Shown: in pieces, positions 33,011 to 45,408 of the stretch
How positions within the stretch are numbered: the stretch's first letter is position 1
Layout: each line of letters begins with the position of its first letter
Assembly: GCA_018873245.2 (NCBI GenBank)
Contig: JAEMBT020000007.1
Location: 1,746,001 to 1,810,000, forward strand
Length of the DNA: 64,000 bases
DNA from: Archegozetes longisetosus
Taxonomy: Eukaryota > Arthropoda > Arachnida > Sarcoptiformes > Trhypochthoniidae
Direction of reading: 5' to 3'
The notes under the pieces: generated by a model
What the model was told of the DNA's origin: nothing
The model's input: the letters and a program-made list of their open reading frames with translations, nothing else
Database searches by the model: none
Program-made: the position numbers and the translations under genes

Positions 33011-33351
33011 TATTGGTATGGCCACATATTTCTTTGAACATAACATATTCCTCAGAACATAATAAATAATCTAAAATATTTTTCTAGTGCTATCTTATGA
33101 AAATAAATGTATCCTATTGCAAAATGTTCAAGTTAAACTGCAGATATACTTGTATTATCTTAAAATTTTTCCAGCTAGTACCATGAGAACAACTCATTAT
33201 GCTTCTTAAGTCCGATGCGTCAATAAAATTAGGAAATACATAATCCAATCAATTCGGCTTAACTTTTTTTAATACAAAAAGAATATCCTTATATTTCTCA
33301 ATAAAATATTATCTTAAATAGAAAAATGATAATAAAAGATAAGGATTTTTG

Positions 33352-33358
33352 TATAAAT
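33352..33358 (+). promoter_or_regulatory. TATA box of the third six-cysteine gene
   Basis: TATAAAT lies 56-62 bases before the ATG at 33414, placing the start of transcription near 33382 within a short leader. Confidence 0.5.
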
Positions 33359-33413
33359 AGTTATATAATTATTCGACAGTTAGAAAAGTCGTAGCTCTAC
33401 TTCCATACTAATA

Positions 33414-33806
33414 ATGAAGGGTAAAAATAATTATATTCAATTCATCTGTATAAAATTTTGAAAATATGTTTCATTTTTGGAGAATTTTTCATTCGTTACA
33501 GTTTCACTGTTTCTCTTGGCTTTCGCTGCAATTATCGCCTTATCTTATGCCGAGTCGGCATTCGACGAAGACGGAGAACTCTATGGTCTGTTAGATGAGG
33601 TCAAAGTTGCTGAAAAGTATGTTCACATGATTGAACATTTTGGAGCTAAGGCCTGGAATTTCCTCAAGTGTATGGGTCTGAAGTGGGCTCTCGACTGTTC
33701 ACAACCAACTCTCTCCTGTTTAATTGCCAGAGATATTCCTGGATGTGTTGAGCTAGTTGTTTGTGAGGGAAAGGACGCCAAGGCTTGTGCGCATAATTTG
33801 GGTTAA
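33414..33806 (+). CDS. small secreted six-cysteine protein, copy 3 (two exons)
   Basis: Exon 1 is 33414-33420 (ATGAAGG), the intron 33421-33501, exon 2 33502-33806. The 103-residue product begins MKVSLFLLAFAAIIALSYA, a signal peptide, then an acidic segment (ESAFDEDGELYGLLDEVKV), then KYVHMIEHFGAKAWNFLK and the six cysteines with spacing x8, x6, x8, x5, x7. It ends CAHNLG. Copy 1 is about 60% identical in the core. A longer unspliced reading from 33477 would begin within the intron and lacks a clean signal peptide, so the spliced start is preferred. AATAAA follows near 33856. Function unknown; extracellular. Confidence 0.85.
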
Positions 33807-36229
33807 ATTTTTTAATCAAATTTTGTTAATATTGCTTTTATGTTCTTCTCCTCTTAAATAAATTTTGCTGAACGTCCAATTTGCCAAATAAATGATTATC
33901 AATACCTTTAATCTCTACACTAGCAATAACTACTTCTCTATGAATGCATATGATATGTGTGATTAAATCGAATAATGTCATAGCGTGTGAATCTCTTCCC
34001 ATGAACAAAATGAGGTAATCTACTTTGAATGATAAAAAAATTATTTGCTTGAAAGAAAAAGACATAATTCTTTGTTAAAATGAAATAACGGATTGATCCT
34101 TGACTTTGAACTATAAAAATGATTGTACTGAAGATGAAACATTATATCTATTGGTTTAATTATAATTGAGATTCCTCTAATTGATTCTAATAATAACTAA
34201 ACATCACATTAGAAGTATTAGCATCATTAGTTAGAAGTATTTAGCAGTTTGCAGATTTTTAAAATAGAAATATGAGTATAAATTCACCAAGACGTCAGTC
34301 AGAGAGTGGCTTTTTCTTTAAATATCTAAAATATGAAAGGACTTAAATAGGTATAATTTGCTTACCAATTAAAGAGCAAAATTGACTCATTCAGCCTTTA
34401 ATTAATGATATAAGAATTAATTAGGGAAAGTCAAATATTATCTAGACTTATGGTTTAGACTTTGTCTCTGTGTAAAACCCAGTATTTAGAAAAGAATAAT
34501 ATAAACTGATTAAACATTTGTGTCATTTATTTTATGAACAATCGATACTCATTGTCTCAAAAGCTTAGTCTTTCGAAGAAAATTCAAGCACTTAGTAAAT
34601 TTTTTATCCCCTTTGTTAATTCTAATATTATTTACTTAATATTATGAGTGTATCAATTTTCATCTTCTATTCATAAGTGAAGAACATCTTTATCTGTTTT
34701 TGAAAAGATCTAGAAGAGGTTACTCTTCAACTCAAGCTTCCATATATTTATTATTGAAACTGTTATGTGATATAAATCTCAACTGATAATCAAAATGGAA
34801 GTTCCCTAGTAGACCTTTAAAAATTGTTTGAGAAATTTTATTTTTCTATCCAGTCTTTTTAAACCCTGCACGATAGTATACTCATAAATAATGACTTTCA
34901 TGTATCTGACAGAAAATTGGGCGTAACACTAACCTGTAAGCATGAATCATAAAATTCGTTATAAACTCGAAACAATGGCCCAAACTTTGAAATAGTTAAA
35001 TGAAACTTAATGGAATCTTCTAAAAATTAATGTTTAAAGTTGTCTTGAATTTTTTACTCACTAACTATTTGTTATGAAATTAGATTTTTATGTGTTCTGT
35101 TTGGATGTTTAACAATTACTAGCACATTTAAACTCAATTTTACTATCACCAGAAAAAGGATAAATAGCCGATCAATATAATTGTTAAAAAATCCCTAATA
35201 TTACACCTTCGATTTTATTACCAAATATTGACTTTTAATACACGTTTCTTATTTCAATATATGTATTGACTTTTTAATGCTCTAATTATTGGATCAGTTT
35301 TTCACAATAATATTCATGGTTTAATATTAGGGTTTGTTTCCTAATTATATTAATAAACTATTTTGCCGAATTCTGATTATCTCTGAACCAGTGGCGAAGC
35401 CAGAATTGTAGACATATGGATATCAGTCCAATTTAGGTCTATGGGTTTTGCTGAACACAAAATTGTATTCTTGTGATTCAAATTTCTTGTAAGAAATTAC
35501 CATGTGACTTTTTTCATATCAAACATTTAGTGTAAAATTAGACTCTCTTAATAACTTATGAATGACTGTTTCCTTATCGAGTTTGATCTAGCAAAGATTT
35601 ATGAGTTTTAAATTATACAGTTTTGAGTTATAAGCTGTAGACTAATTGTCCAACAGTCTCCGAACAAATATTTTCTGGCTTGGTTACTGCACTCGTTCTT
35701 TCGTCATAATTCTCATCTGTTCAATGATTAATCGATTACTATGTGACGAAACATTTTAAAATTATCAACTTATCTCATTAATGAAAAGAAGCTTCAAAAT
35801 AATTTACGTCAGCGTTTTTTTTTGCTTATTCAACCAAAAGCGGATTGTAGAAGGCATTTTAGACACGATAAAGTTATTACTAGTAATACTTTAATGATAT
35901 AAGAGGTCTCAGACAAAATTCAACGTAACTCGTTTATAGTGATCAGATCGATACAGCAAAAAGCATTCACTATAAGCGTTCCTATATCAAATATATAACA
36001 GTTATCAAAACGGAATTTCAAATATTTGTCCCCTAAAAGCAATATAATGGCTAAAATAACATCAATCAATAATTTAATTTACTGGACGTACGACCCTAAA
36101 CAGATATATATATAAGTTCTTGCCGAAATCTTTGATAATTTTTCACAAGATTTTGAATGTTTCGCTATAAATAAATACTATTTAAACTATATGTGCGCTG
36201 TTACATCTACACAATAACTTGGTTTGCAC
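33807..36229. other. intergenic; one possible hAT terminus near 35391
   Basis: CAGTGGCGAAGCCAG at 35391-35405 resembles a widespread hAT terminal sequence. An imperfect inverse (CTGGCTTGGTTACTG) lies at about 35672-35686, which would bound a 300-bp MITE, but no target duplication is visible. At 35929-35975 paired TTATAGTGA/TTCACTATAA repeats resemble those at 45794-45830. Nothing coding was recognised. Confidence 0.35.
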
Positions 36230-36841
36230 TAGTGATGAGTAGGTTCTGGTTCCAGAGGTTCGTGGACGAACCTTGAACCTGAACTTGAACCTCTTTCACA
36301 AATTTGAGCCTCGAACCCCAACCTCAAGGTTCTGAACCCTATGAACCCCTAACTTCTAAACTCTTGAATGTACACCTATTTTGTATATTTTAAATATTGT
36401 AAACAATATCCTTAAATTACAGTATTTTCTTGCAATGGATAATGCATTAACAGAGAGCCATTTAGTTGTTACATACGACATAAATATTCCACTAATTGTA
36501 TTGAATTTCGATGAATTAATAGTCCAAATCTGAAGTTCAGGTTTGGACCCAAGCTCAAGAGCCTCTGAGGTTCATTTAAACTCGACAGTGGCAAGTTTCA
36601 TTAATCAGTAATTTTGTGGTTTTCATTTAAAAAGGTTCAAATCAATGTAGTAATAGCTAATTGAATTTTCAAAAGAATAATCTCAGCATAGATGTGTGTA
36701 AAGGTTTAGGACTGGAATTTCGAACCTAAACCTCAAATCTCAGGTTCTGAAACGTACGAACCTCTTTCCAGTTTTAGAAATTGAACCTGAGGTTCGGGTT
36801 CAGGTTCCAGAGGTTCAGAGGTTCATTTTCGCTCATCTCTA
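36230..36841. mobile_element. hAT-like non-autonomous element with GAACCT repeats
   Basis: The ends TAGTGATGAGT and TAGAGATGAGC (inward) are imperfect inverted repeats of the TAGNGATGAG type known in hAT elements. The subterminal 100 bases on each side are full of GGTTC(A/C)GGTTC / GAACCTGAACC motifs. No coding sequence is left. The flanking 8-mers do not match, so the target duplication is lost or the tips are slightly wrong. Confidence 0.55.
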
Positions 36842-39690
36842 CTATAAACAGGATAGTTCCATGTATGCACGATAGACTGTATTGAAACTATAACTAATGA
36901 ACTCATATCAGATCCTTATTTTATTGAATAAATTTGTCGAACCTCAAATTGGCATTAAATGACATTAAATAGTGTAAAAATGTATTTTGGAATAGTTTAT
37001 TTTTACTGTAATCAGAAAAAGTTTTCATGCAATGTGATTGAGTAAACTACAAAAACATAAGTACGGGTTGTATTGACCCGAGCAGAATTTTACAAGAAAA
37101 ACATGGCTGTGAACTCTGAAGAGAATCATTTGTATAAAATAGGCTTATGCCCGTCATCGAGAAGTACTGTAAAAAGAAGATATTCAATAATCCTCTAGTT
37201 ATATTTAGAGTTAACATTATAGCTCTCATCAAAATGATTGCTTCGCTGCTATTACCCGAAAAAACGAGTGACTTATTCGTAATAGGTGGTGACTTTTCTT
37301 ACTTTATCGGAGTGAGACCTTATTTTAACGTTGGTTGCGGCTGTTATATCAATTGGCTCTGACTTCTCAATCAACATTCTATTATAACTACGAAAATGTT
37401 ATAAACCCAATATATAACTAAGATATTTGAAGTGGTATCGCCAAAAAGTCTCTTAAATAAAGAGCAAATCTATAAGTTGATGAGAAAACAAAAAATTCGT
37501 TTTCATCTCTAAATTTAATGCTGAAAATACATTTTCTTTACTCGGATTCATAGTTTACATAATTCCGTATGCAATCAAATGATCAATGATGGACTCAATA
37601 ATGTATAGTACTCCTTACAGCTTATTGAATGCGTTTATGTGTTATTACACAATCAGCTTAGATTTATGCTAACGGTTTACTTCTATCTAATTTGTATTGA
37701 TATTAAAATTTAAACTCAAAGAACTAAACTAACAAATTTCAGTAATGTCGGAGAAAGCAATAAGAATAAATAATAAAATTTCTCAAATAATTATTCGTTC
37801 ATTAAACTCAATCTATTCAGAGATAGATCAATACAACGAGAACTCTATTCGCGATTTGGCTTTTTTGAGATTAGTCATTAATATGAGTTTGTTTGAAGTT
37901 TTATTTTTCAAAATGAACATTATTTGTAGGATAGTTCTCAGTTATAGCACTATTGTTAGAATTGCTTCATTTTTATCATAAACGCATCTTCAGTCAATTT
38001 GAACGCATAAAAGACATACAAACTCTTGAACCATTTCATGGCATTGAATAGAAAGTATAATAATCGAAATTTTTTTAGAAAGACTTCATATAATGCAATT
38101 TTAGATAAACTAAAGGTGAATTTGAAACAAAAATTAAAGTAGAATTTGTCAAAATAATCATGTAAAAAATATTTAAAGTTCAATGATTTTCAACTTTAAT
38201 TTCAGATAATGATTACTATGGAAAGAACTGGTTTAAAATGATTGAATTTTCGTGTTGAGCACTATTCGCTGTTGACTACTTTAGTTCATATGAAGTAATT
38301 ATCTACAGACGCATTTCATTTTTTGTATTCATAGCTCTATTCTTTTCCAATAGATTATTGCGTTAACTATTGGCTTTAAAAATTGTTGAACTTAACAATG
38401 ATTGCATAACTAGGTTTTCACTTTGCGTCTAAATTTATCTCAATAAAATAACGTTCGCATTTTTACTATTAATTTTAATTTATATCTATAAACGTCTAAC
38501 GAAGATTCAAGAGAGAAATAAAAGCGCTCCCAATAACACTTGGTTGAGTAAATTTGTGAATGAAACTCATTCACAAAGTTTGAATAGTTTAAACTAACTG
38601 TTTTTAATTTCAATTTATTTTTCAAAAGAGAAGTAATTTAATGCATTCTAAAATAATTGAAGTAAATTATTCTTATGAATAAATTTCCAAGTCCTTGAGG
38701 GAATTATTCAGAGCGACCAGACTTCTTGGAATGAACAGTACAATCTGACTGAGCAGTTTTCCAAAAATGCAGCGTTTATTCCCCTTTCGCTTTTTAACTG
38801 TTCCAGAATAAGTGACGGATTGTTACTGTGAAACATGATCAAACATTCAAACAATAAATAAATTTTTGAGAATTGAAATACTTTCTATCAAGATAAAAAT
38901 CAGTGCAACTTGATAATAACAATTGAATGACTTATTAATTTGACTCAAAGAAAAAAGGTAATGAGAAGTACTGCTGCACGCGATGTCTTCTAGGCTATTT
39001 GTTAGATACTACTAAGAAACATATGACGGAATCGACGGGGACTCTAATTCAAATTAAGAGACAAATATTTTAAAATCAGGCAATTTCCTTCCTCTATGAA
39101 TCCACAGGACTACGCCTATATAAGATAAATCGACCAAACGTTGCAAATTTGAAATAAGAACTTCAAAATAGAAAATTTAAATTTTATGATCCAAAATAAT
39201 TTGATTAAAAGCCTACAGAGTTTGATCTAGAAGAATTTTACCTTAATATAATGATTGCTAGCATAAAGGATTTGTCTGTATACGAAAATCCTGTTAAATA
39301 TTGTTGTTAATTAACTCTTTACGTAGAGTTCAGCAAATGAAGGAACATTTAGTTTGAAGCTCAATTTAATGTACCTAAAACTTTGTAAGTACTTTTATTC
39401 CATGTTTTGCATTTATTAGTAGTATGTTTGCATAAAAATGGCACAAATATCAATATGATTTCAATTACTCTTTGTTAACAAATACGGTGATTCAGTACAA
39501 CATAATTGACAATAGTCAATATTAAGATTAATGATTACGACTGTGCTCTAAATATAAACATTTTATTATTTTGTTGTTTTGCTTAGTTAAATGTGAGTTA
39601 ATAGTTCATTACTATATTGAATTGTATTGTATTTTGTTGTGAGCATTTTGTTATACTAAAATACACGAAAATATGATGAGAAGTAAGGTG
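36842..39690. other. A+T-rich intergenic, nothing recognised
   Basis: Several short open frames (for example 37147-37362 and 37745-37981) have no signal peptide, domain or homologue that I can see. The composition is typical of the window's non-coding DNA. Confidence 0.35.
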
Positions 39691-40340
39691 AAAGGACAAT
39701 AGGCATTAAGACACTGTGAGTGGGTGGAGCTTAGAATGTGTCAATCTATAGCCTTTGACCTCACGCATATACCCCTAAAATATTTTAGTAAAATTCCTAA
39801 TAGTTTAGGAGGGTTAAGACCCTATGAATCAAAGTTTATTGATTCTTTTTATGCAAAAATTGAATCGAAAATTGAAAGTTTATATAACTAGGGATAATTC
39901 CGGTAAACAGTGAAAATTCCGAACAAAAGAATGATTAATCATCCATAAAAAGAAATCAATAAGATTTGATTCATAGGGTCTTAACCCTATTTTTTGTCAT
40001 ATATTCATATACTTGAAATCAAAAAATCATTATTCGATTTGACCGCCTTTTAGGTCTCCAAACACTTTAATTCTTTGCTAAAATTATTTCCTGATTTTTA
40101 TCAATATATTGACCAAATATCAAGATTAGAATCGAGGGGGCGGGGGTCAAATGATTTTTTGAAATAATTAAATTCTCCATAGAGCCCATTATAAAAAATT
40201 TTGAGAAAAACTTTATACCTCCTAAACTATTAGAATTTTACTAAAATATTTTAGGGGTATATGCGTGAGGTCAAAGGCTATAGATTGACACATTCGATTG
40301 GCTCCGCCCACTCACAATATCTTAATGCCTATTGTCTTTA
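39691..40340. mobile_element. foldback element with a second foldback element nested inside
   Basis: Outer ends read AGGACAATAGGCATTAAGA and AAGACAATAGGCATTAAGA (inward). Long inverted arms share GTCAATCTATAGCCTTTGAC and AATTCTAATAGTTTAGGAGG-like segments. Within the left arm, 39811-39987 has its own inverted ends GGGTTAAGACCCTATGAATC and interrupts the outer pairing exactly at TTTAGGAGG. The inner element carries TTAA immediately inside GGG at both ends, which could reflect a piggyBac-type insertion. No coding content in either. Confidence 0.6.
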
Positions 40341-43300
40341 CGAACGACAAGCCAAACAGTGATGACAAGAAGACTAATTATGAACATATTCGATTAAATA
40401 AAACTGCTAAAGAAATATAAAATAATGATGTTTTAAATGTAAATTTGTCGAATAATAGCCGATCGAAATGAAACAATGACAGAGAAGATGATAGATCAAT
40501 AATCGTGAATAGTCGAAAAAGCGTTGTGTCATATGTATGTCATCAAATTTAAATAATGTGAAGCGTATGGATACTTTTCTATATATTAGATAACTCATCC
40601 TTTCCATAAATAACAAAAAGTTATTTTACTTAAGAGAAATGTTGCAATTCATAGTAAACATAAAATAAAAGATTTATCATTGACTTTGAACTTATGAAAA
40701 TGAGTCGTGGAGATTATAGGACTCACGAACAAGAGTATGAAATATAAGAGATTGCCCTCAAATGATAGCTATCTGTTAATAGAAACAAATAATAATAATA
40801 GTTATACCAGTCAATTCCTTCTTAATCAATTAACAAATTACATTAAAAATCGATGTTTCTAACCTACAATAATTATACGTATGTAAATTATTTAAATATA
40901 TTTTTGTATACCCTAAGGCATACTTTCTTGTGAAACAGCAAAAATTTTAAAGTTTTAAAAGGTTCTTATAACTGTAAGTGGCAAAAATATGAGTTCACTT
41001 TAAGAGCAACCGTTTTCTCGACATTAACCCTTTACTTACCTTCTAGACTCATACGAGTTATCCCCTATAATCACGCAACTATGCTCATACTCATCCCTCC
41101 GTATAACTACTCATTAGTTCCCTTGTGTCTGAATTACTTTTATTAATATTTTGTACTTTAGTCATTTAATTTCATTAATTGAAATATTGCTACTCGAATA
41201 GTGTGCATATATACACACTATGCATGCTATAAAAATATTAGGTTTTTACTAATTATCAATTGTTGTGCATCTCTCATAGAGGGACAAGGCTCTCAAAAAG
41301 CAAGAAGTTCCACATTTTCCTTCCAATGCAAGTAAAACAAAGAGACTTCTTGCTTTTACTCGAAAATTCCTCGTATATAAAATGAATAGTTTACCAAAAA
41401 TACCTTAATATGAAATAACGCACGCTGTATTTGCTGCGCATAATGGCCCAAGTTAAACCTCCTCATTAAAGACTGAAAGTTGCGGGTTCGAGATAAGATT
41501 TGGCCAAATCTTTTTCAATTAAATTTTAATTCGATTCTAAAAATTTGTTGCATTCTGTTTTATTAAGGAACTTAAAGGGGACTGCGAGGAAAAAGTAGGT
41601 GCTAAATCTGGAAAAATTGTTAAGAGAGGCACTCTGCCCACAAGTTAATAAGACTCTTTTTGGCTATCTAAAAAGTGTCTGTGTTAGTACATTCGAGTCT
41701 CCTGATAGAAGATTAACCCCTGTCGTTTGCACATTTGTCGATGAGTTCAAAATTCGCACTAAATAACTTCAAATTATCATGGACTTATTGTTTCCTATGA
41801 GTATGATTTCATTAATAAGAGAATAAAAGAATCTGTGGATATCGAGGAGATTAACATCGATATCAGCTCGCGAAATATCATATTATATTTATTGGCATAT
41901 GATCAGCTAAATTCAACTTTTCAACAATTTCAATACAATTTCAACTTTTAGTTCGAAATGTGTGGTTGTAAGCAAGTTATGACGCGTCTAATATAGAGAT
42001 ATATCAAAATGTTAGAGATATTTGTTTCAATAACTTTACAGATTTTTATTATCATTAATTATTATTAATTAATCGTAACTTGTCGATTAACATTACATTA
42101 CACAATTCAAAACATCGCGTTTTGTTTCAACGAAGGCTGTATTAACGACATTTATTGTAGTTACTGTTGTAAGTCGTTGTGTTTTAATTAATTTTTGTGC
42201 AAAATCATAATCTTTATAACTATTAAATTTAGCGCATTTTCTTATAAAGATTTGTTTTCAAAACAAATGAAAGTTATAAAATATTTTTAAAACTTTTAAA
42301 TTTTATACTGTATTTCAAAAGAATATGCTTTAGGTCTATTAAAAATATCTTTAAATTGTACGTTAATAACACTGACTTTTAATTTATCCATTGATTAAAA
42401 AGGCATTGGCTGATATATATTATTATTATTATTATTTGTTTCTAGTAAGAGACAACTAACTTTTTATTTCATGTTCGTCTTCGTTAATGAACTAAAATAA
42501 TAGGTGCCCTAATAATAGGCTGAGAATTTTGACTAATATACAGACTTCATTAAATTAAAATGAGACCATATATGCAGATAAAGTCAACTGGAAAAAAACA
42601 TAAAATAAAATTAAAATTTTTAGAGGATCATACTATTTATTCATAAAATCTGAGAATATTCGACTCATTATCAAACTTTGTGAAATGTGCTGCATATAGT
42701 ATTTTGCTAGCTATCAATGTTTATCTTATGGTTATCAGCAACTTGACAATCAAGTAGTGGATTCTCAGTGTCAAAAAGGAAGAAAGTAGTTGTACACGAT
42801 ATGCTAGAAGTTTGGTCAAAATTAAAATTAAACTAGATGGGAAAATAAATCCCATTCATCGAGGATATTTATAAAATTTAATTACTTTTTAAAGGCAAAA
42901 ACTTAAACATTTCTATTGTGAAATAGTTTCTAAAGAGAATCGAAGTATTTAATTTAAAAATGAAGTTTAGATATTAACTCAATCATTCTAATAAATATCG
43001 AATGACACTATAGTTTTAGGAAAACTCTCAAATTTCATTTGAAGATTTAGATTAAACTACTAAGCATTATTGGTTTTTTGGAAAAATTGTTTCAATTTTT
43101 TGAAAATCTTGAAATAAACATTTCGTTTCGATTTAGTAACACTTAATTGAAGGCTAATTATAAATTAAACCTGTGTTAAAGATATCTGCTTAAAATTGGG
43201 TTATTATTATAATTTTCTTTATAAATTTTGATTTGTTCTATGTTAAAAAGAATGAAGTGAAACGTTAGCAATAATGTCGAAATTAAAATATTTATTCACT

Positions 43301-43578
43301 TTTTAGAATATCACTTGAGAGCAGATGTGATTGTTGTTTGGAATAAAAATCTGAAATAGCAGTTTCGTTTTTCTAATTGAATATGGTTAAATTTTCATCA
43401 TTACGATGCAATGAATTTGCATAATTTTGCACTCAAATATTAATTTGAAATTAATGATTAACTAAATGATTAGTCAATATGCGATGATGAAGCAATATCT
43501 ATTTCCTATTTAAACCAATTATTTGTTGAAGAATACTTAAAGAGAATATAGTTTTCTTGCTCAAAGCTAAATTTTTTA
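40341..43578. other. intergenic; tRNA-like patch, hairpin and ATT microsatellite
   Basis: Near 41440-41510, TGGCCCAAGTTAAA and GGGTTCGAGAT resemble polymerase III A and B boxes, so a decayed tRNA-derived SINE is possible. AAAAGCAAGAAGT and its inverse (41296-41308, 41345-41357) make a 13-bp stem. A short (ATT)n run lies at about 42417-42436. No gene was recognised. Confidence 0.35.
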
Positions 43579-44052
43579 ATGGAATTACCCATTCTAATAA
43601 TATTATATGCAATTTTCATGAAAATTAGTTATGTTAATTCTGATAAAAATGATTGTGGAAACCTGTCGAACCTTATAGTAACACAAGATCCATTATCTGA
43701 AGAAAAATGTACAAAAGCAACAATTTTTGAGCAAAATCATTGCGCTTTTGATGCTTGTCTAAAATGGAACTGCTTAGAATTGACTGATAAGAGCTTTTGT
43801 TACGCCATGTGGGAAGGAATGTGTTGTATTGGAAAATTAGTCAAGAATCGTTGTGCTCATGAAGATTATTTGATATTACAGCTAGAATATAAAACTACTC
43901 AATGCAAATATGAATCTACAAACTGTAGTAATTATCCTAGGAGTTTGTACACTTGTCAAAACTCATCTGGTTATTCGAATCTGAATTTTGTGAATTTCTT
44001 GTTTCAGATTGAAATTATTTTTACATCTTTCTTAATTCAAATTTTTCTGTGA
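43579..44052 (+). CDS. cysteine-rich secreted or membrane-anchored protein, family member 1
   Basis: The single-exon product has 157 residues. MELPILIILYAIFMKISYVNS is a signal peptide. The middle domain has twelve or more cysteines in the order NDCGNL, EKCTKA, NHCAFDACLKWNC, KSFCYAMWEGMCCIGKL, NRCAHE, TQCKYESTNCSNY and YTCQNS. The last 20 residues (about 135-157) are strongly hydrophobic, fitting a C-terminal membrane span or a GPI-attachment signal. It shares the C-x4-CxxxxC-x(7-9)-CY-A-x-W-x-GMCC-x(6)-RC core with the gene at 46.9 kb and a decayed copy at 45.3 kb. I do not recognise the family. Probably a cell-surface disulfide-rich protein. Confidence 0.75.
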   Translation: MELPILIILYAIFMKISYVNSDKNDCGNLSNLIVTQDPLSEEKCTKATIFEQNHCAFDACLKWNCLELTDKSFCYAMWEGMCCIGKLVKNRCAHEDYLILQLEYKTTQCKYESTNCSNYPRSLYTCQNSSGYSNLNFVNFLFQIEIIFTSFLIQIFL

Positions 44053-44139
44053 AGAATTTTCAAAACTTAAACGAGTCAATCTGTTAAAAGTATTTTTATT
44101 GCATTTTTATATGCGGTCGTAATGATTTCAAGAACGTTC

Positions 44140-44312
44140 CTATTCATCATGTGAAGATATTAACTCATCTGTATCATTGTTATTCTCTTCGGTGCTTGAC
44201 GAGAGGTAAAATCTTAGTTTTGCTGGCCTGCTTTTCAAAAATATAATTACGGTTCTGATAATTTTTCTGGTTACATCCTTATAATTAGTTTTATTTATAT
44301 TAAATCTATACT
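44140..44312 (-). CDS. possible terminal exon with acidic tail
   Basis: A 57-residue minus-strand frame reads NKTNYKDVTRKIIRTVIIFL, then KSRPAKLRFYLSSSTEENNN and ends DELISSHDE. Composition and the polar acidic end look protein-like, and a possible AG acceptor precedes GATGTAACC. No start codon or partner exon was identified, so this could also be chance. Confidence 0.25.
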
Positions 44313-45250
44313 AGCAGATAAATTCTGGACTATAATTTAATCATGTAGAAAGTGTTGAAAATTTAGAAATACCTTAAAATGGTAATGAAATCCATAAATT
44401 CATTTCGTAAACAAAATGTATTATAAAAATTTTAGCCGTCGCAACAAAGTAGTAATGAAGTTTTGTAATAATTATTAATTGAATAATTTTTACTGAAAAA
44501 TTCCGCTTATAAACTGCAAATAAATATAATTTCACTGGTTATTAGTGAAATTTTCTAAGCGATGATCACCAATCAGCAAAAGTTTAAAATTCTTGTGTTA
44601 GCTGAAAATTCTACATCATTGAAACACTCAATCACGAAAGAAAAATAATCTGACTACAAGTAAATAGGAATATTATTTTACTTTAAACATACTTGATTAT
44701 TTCAGTTGTATTTAATAAGATAAAGTGAAGCACAAACATAACTAAGAATGAAGATTTATGATCTGTTCTAAAATAAGATTTCAATCTATTGTCAATAAAT
44801 TGAGCAATTCAATAGTGCAATGCGCGTATCTTATATACTATAGAGGCTTATATACTATAGCTGTTTATTGCATTTACACTTGAATTATGATTTCTTGAAA
44901 AATTATAGCTAAATACGTTCCGGAAAATTATACAATAGTTCATTCGAGAAATTTCTTGTTCATCGTATAATTATGTTATTATATCTCAAGTGATATTTGT
45001 TTATGAAAATGACGAAAATGAACTGCTTCTATTACTCCAAATTAACTCAAAGTAGAGTTATTCTAAAATGAAAAATATTGAACCATTATCAGAATTGGTG
45101 ACAAATTTCTAATTTTTTAAGAAAAAGACGTTTCTAAAATATAAGGCTTAAGTATTTTATTGGTCTTTCAACAGCATTGGTTTTTATTGTTATTAATGAT
45201 GAAAATGTAATCTATGAAAAATTGAGTCAAAAAATTTATCCTCTTTTCGG

Positions 45251-45408
45251 AGCTTAATCGTATTACAGATGGATGCTGTCTTAAAACTATTATCAATCAA
45301 AATCAATGTTTTGTGAATGCATGTTCGGAGTGGAATTGCAATGATGATACTAGTCCAAGTTATTGTAAGTCTATATGGGAGTCAATGGGTTGCATAACGT
45401 CAGTGTAG
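45251..45408 (+). pseudogene. cysteine-rich family, decayed copy
   Basis: The frame reads DGCCLKTIINQNQCFVNACS, EWNCNDDTSPSYCKSIWESM and GCITSV then a stop. It aligns with NHCAFDACLKWNC and CYAMWEGMCCIGKL of the 43.6-kb gene. The N-terminal signal, the second Cys of the MCC pair and everything downstream are missing. It is a fragment between two intact members, so the family expanded locally. Confidence 0.65.

Noticed and set aside
33477-33805. Unspliced 109-residue start for six-cysteine copy 3
   Set aside because: The reading begins in the intron. The ATGAAGG first exon gives a proper signal peptide and is shared with copy 1.
22490-33806. Six-cysteine proteins as saposin/amoebapore-type
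   Set aside because: They are small, helical and six-cysteine, but the cysteine order lacks the paired CxxC beginnings and endings of the saposin fold.
35391-35686. hAT MITE with CAGTGGCG ends
   Set aside because: The right end is too imperfect and no 8-bp duplication is visible; noted only as a possibility.
36230-36841. GAACCT-rich blocks as telomere-like repeat
   Set aside because: The motifs are irregular, in both orientations, and bounded by TAGNGATGAG ends, which fits hAT subterminal repeats better.
41440-41510. tRNA gene
   Set aside because: Only A- and B-box-like words are present. No acceptor or anticodon stems pair, so at most a decayed SINE.
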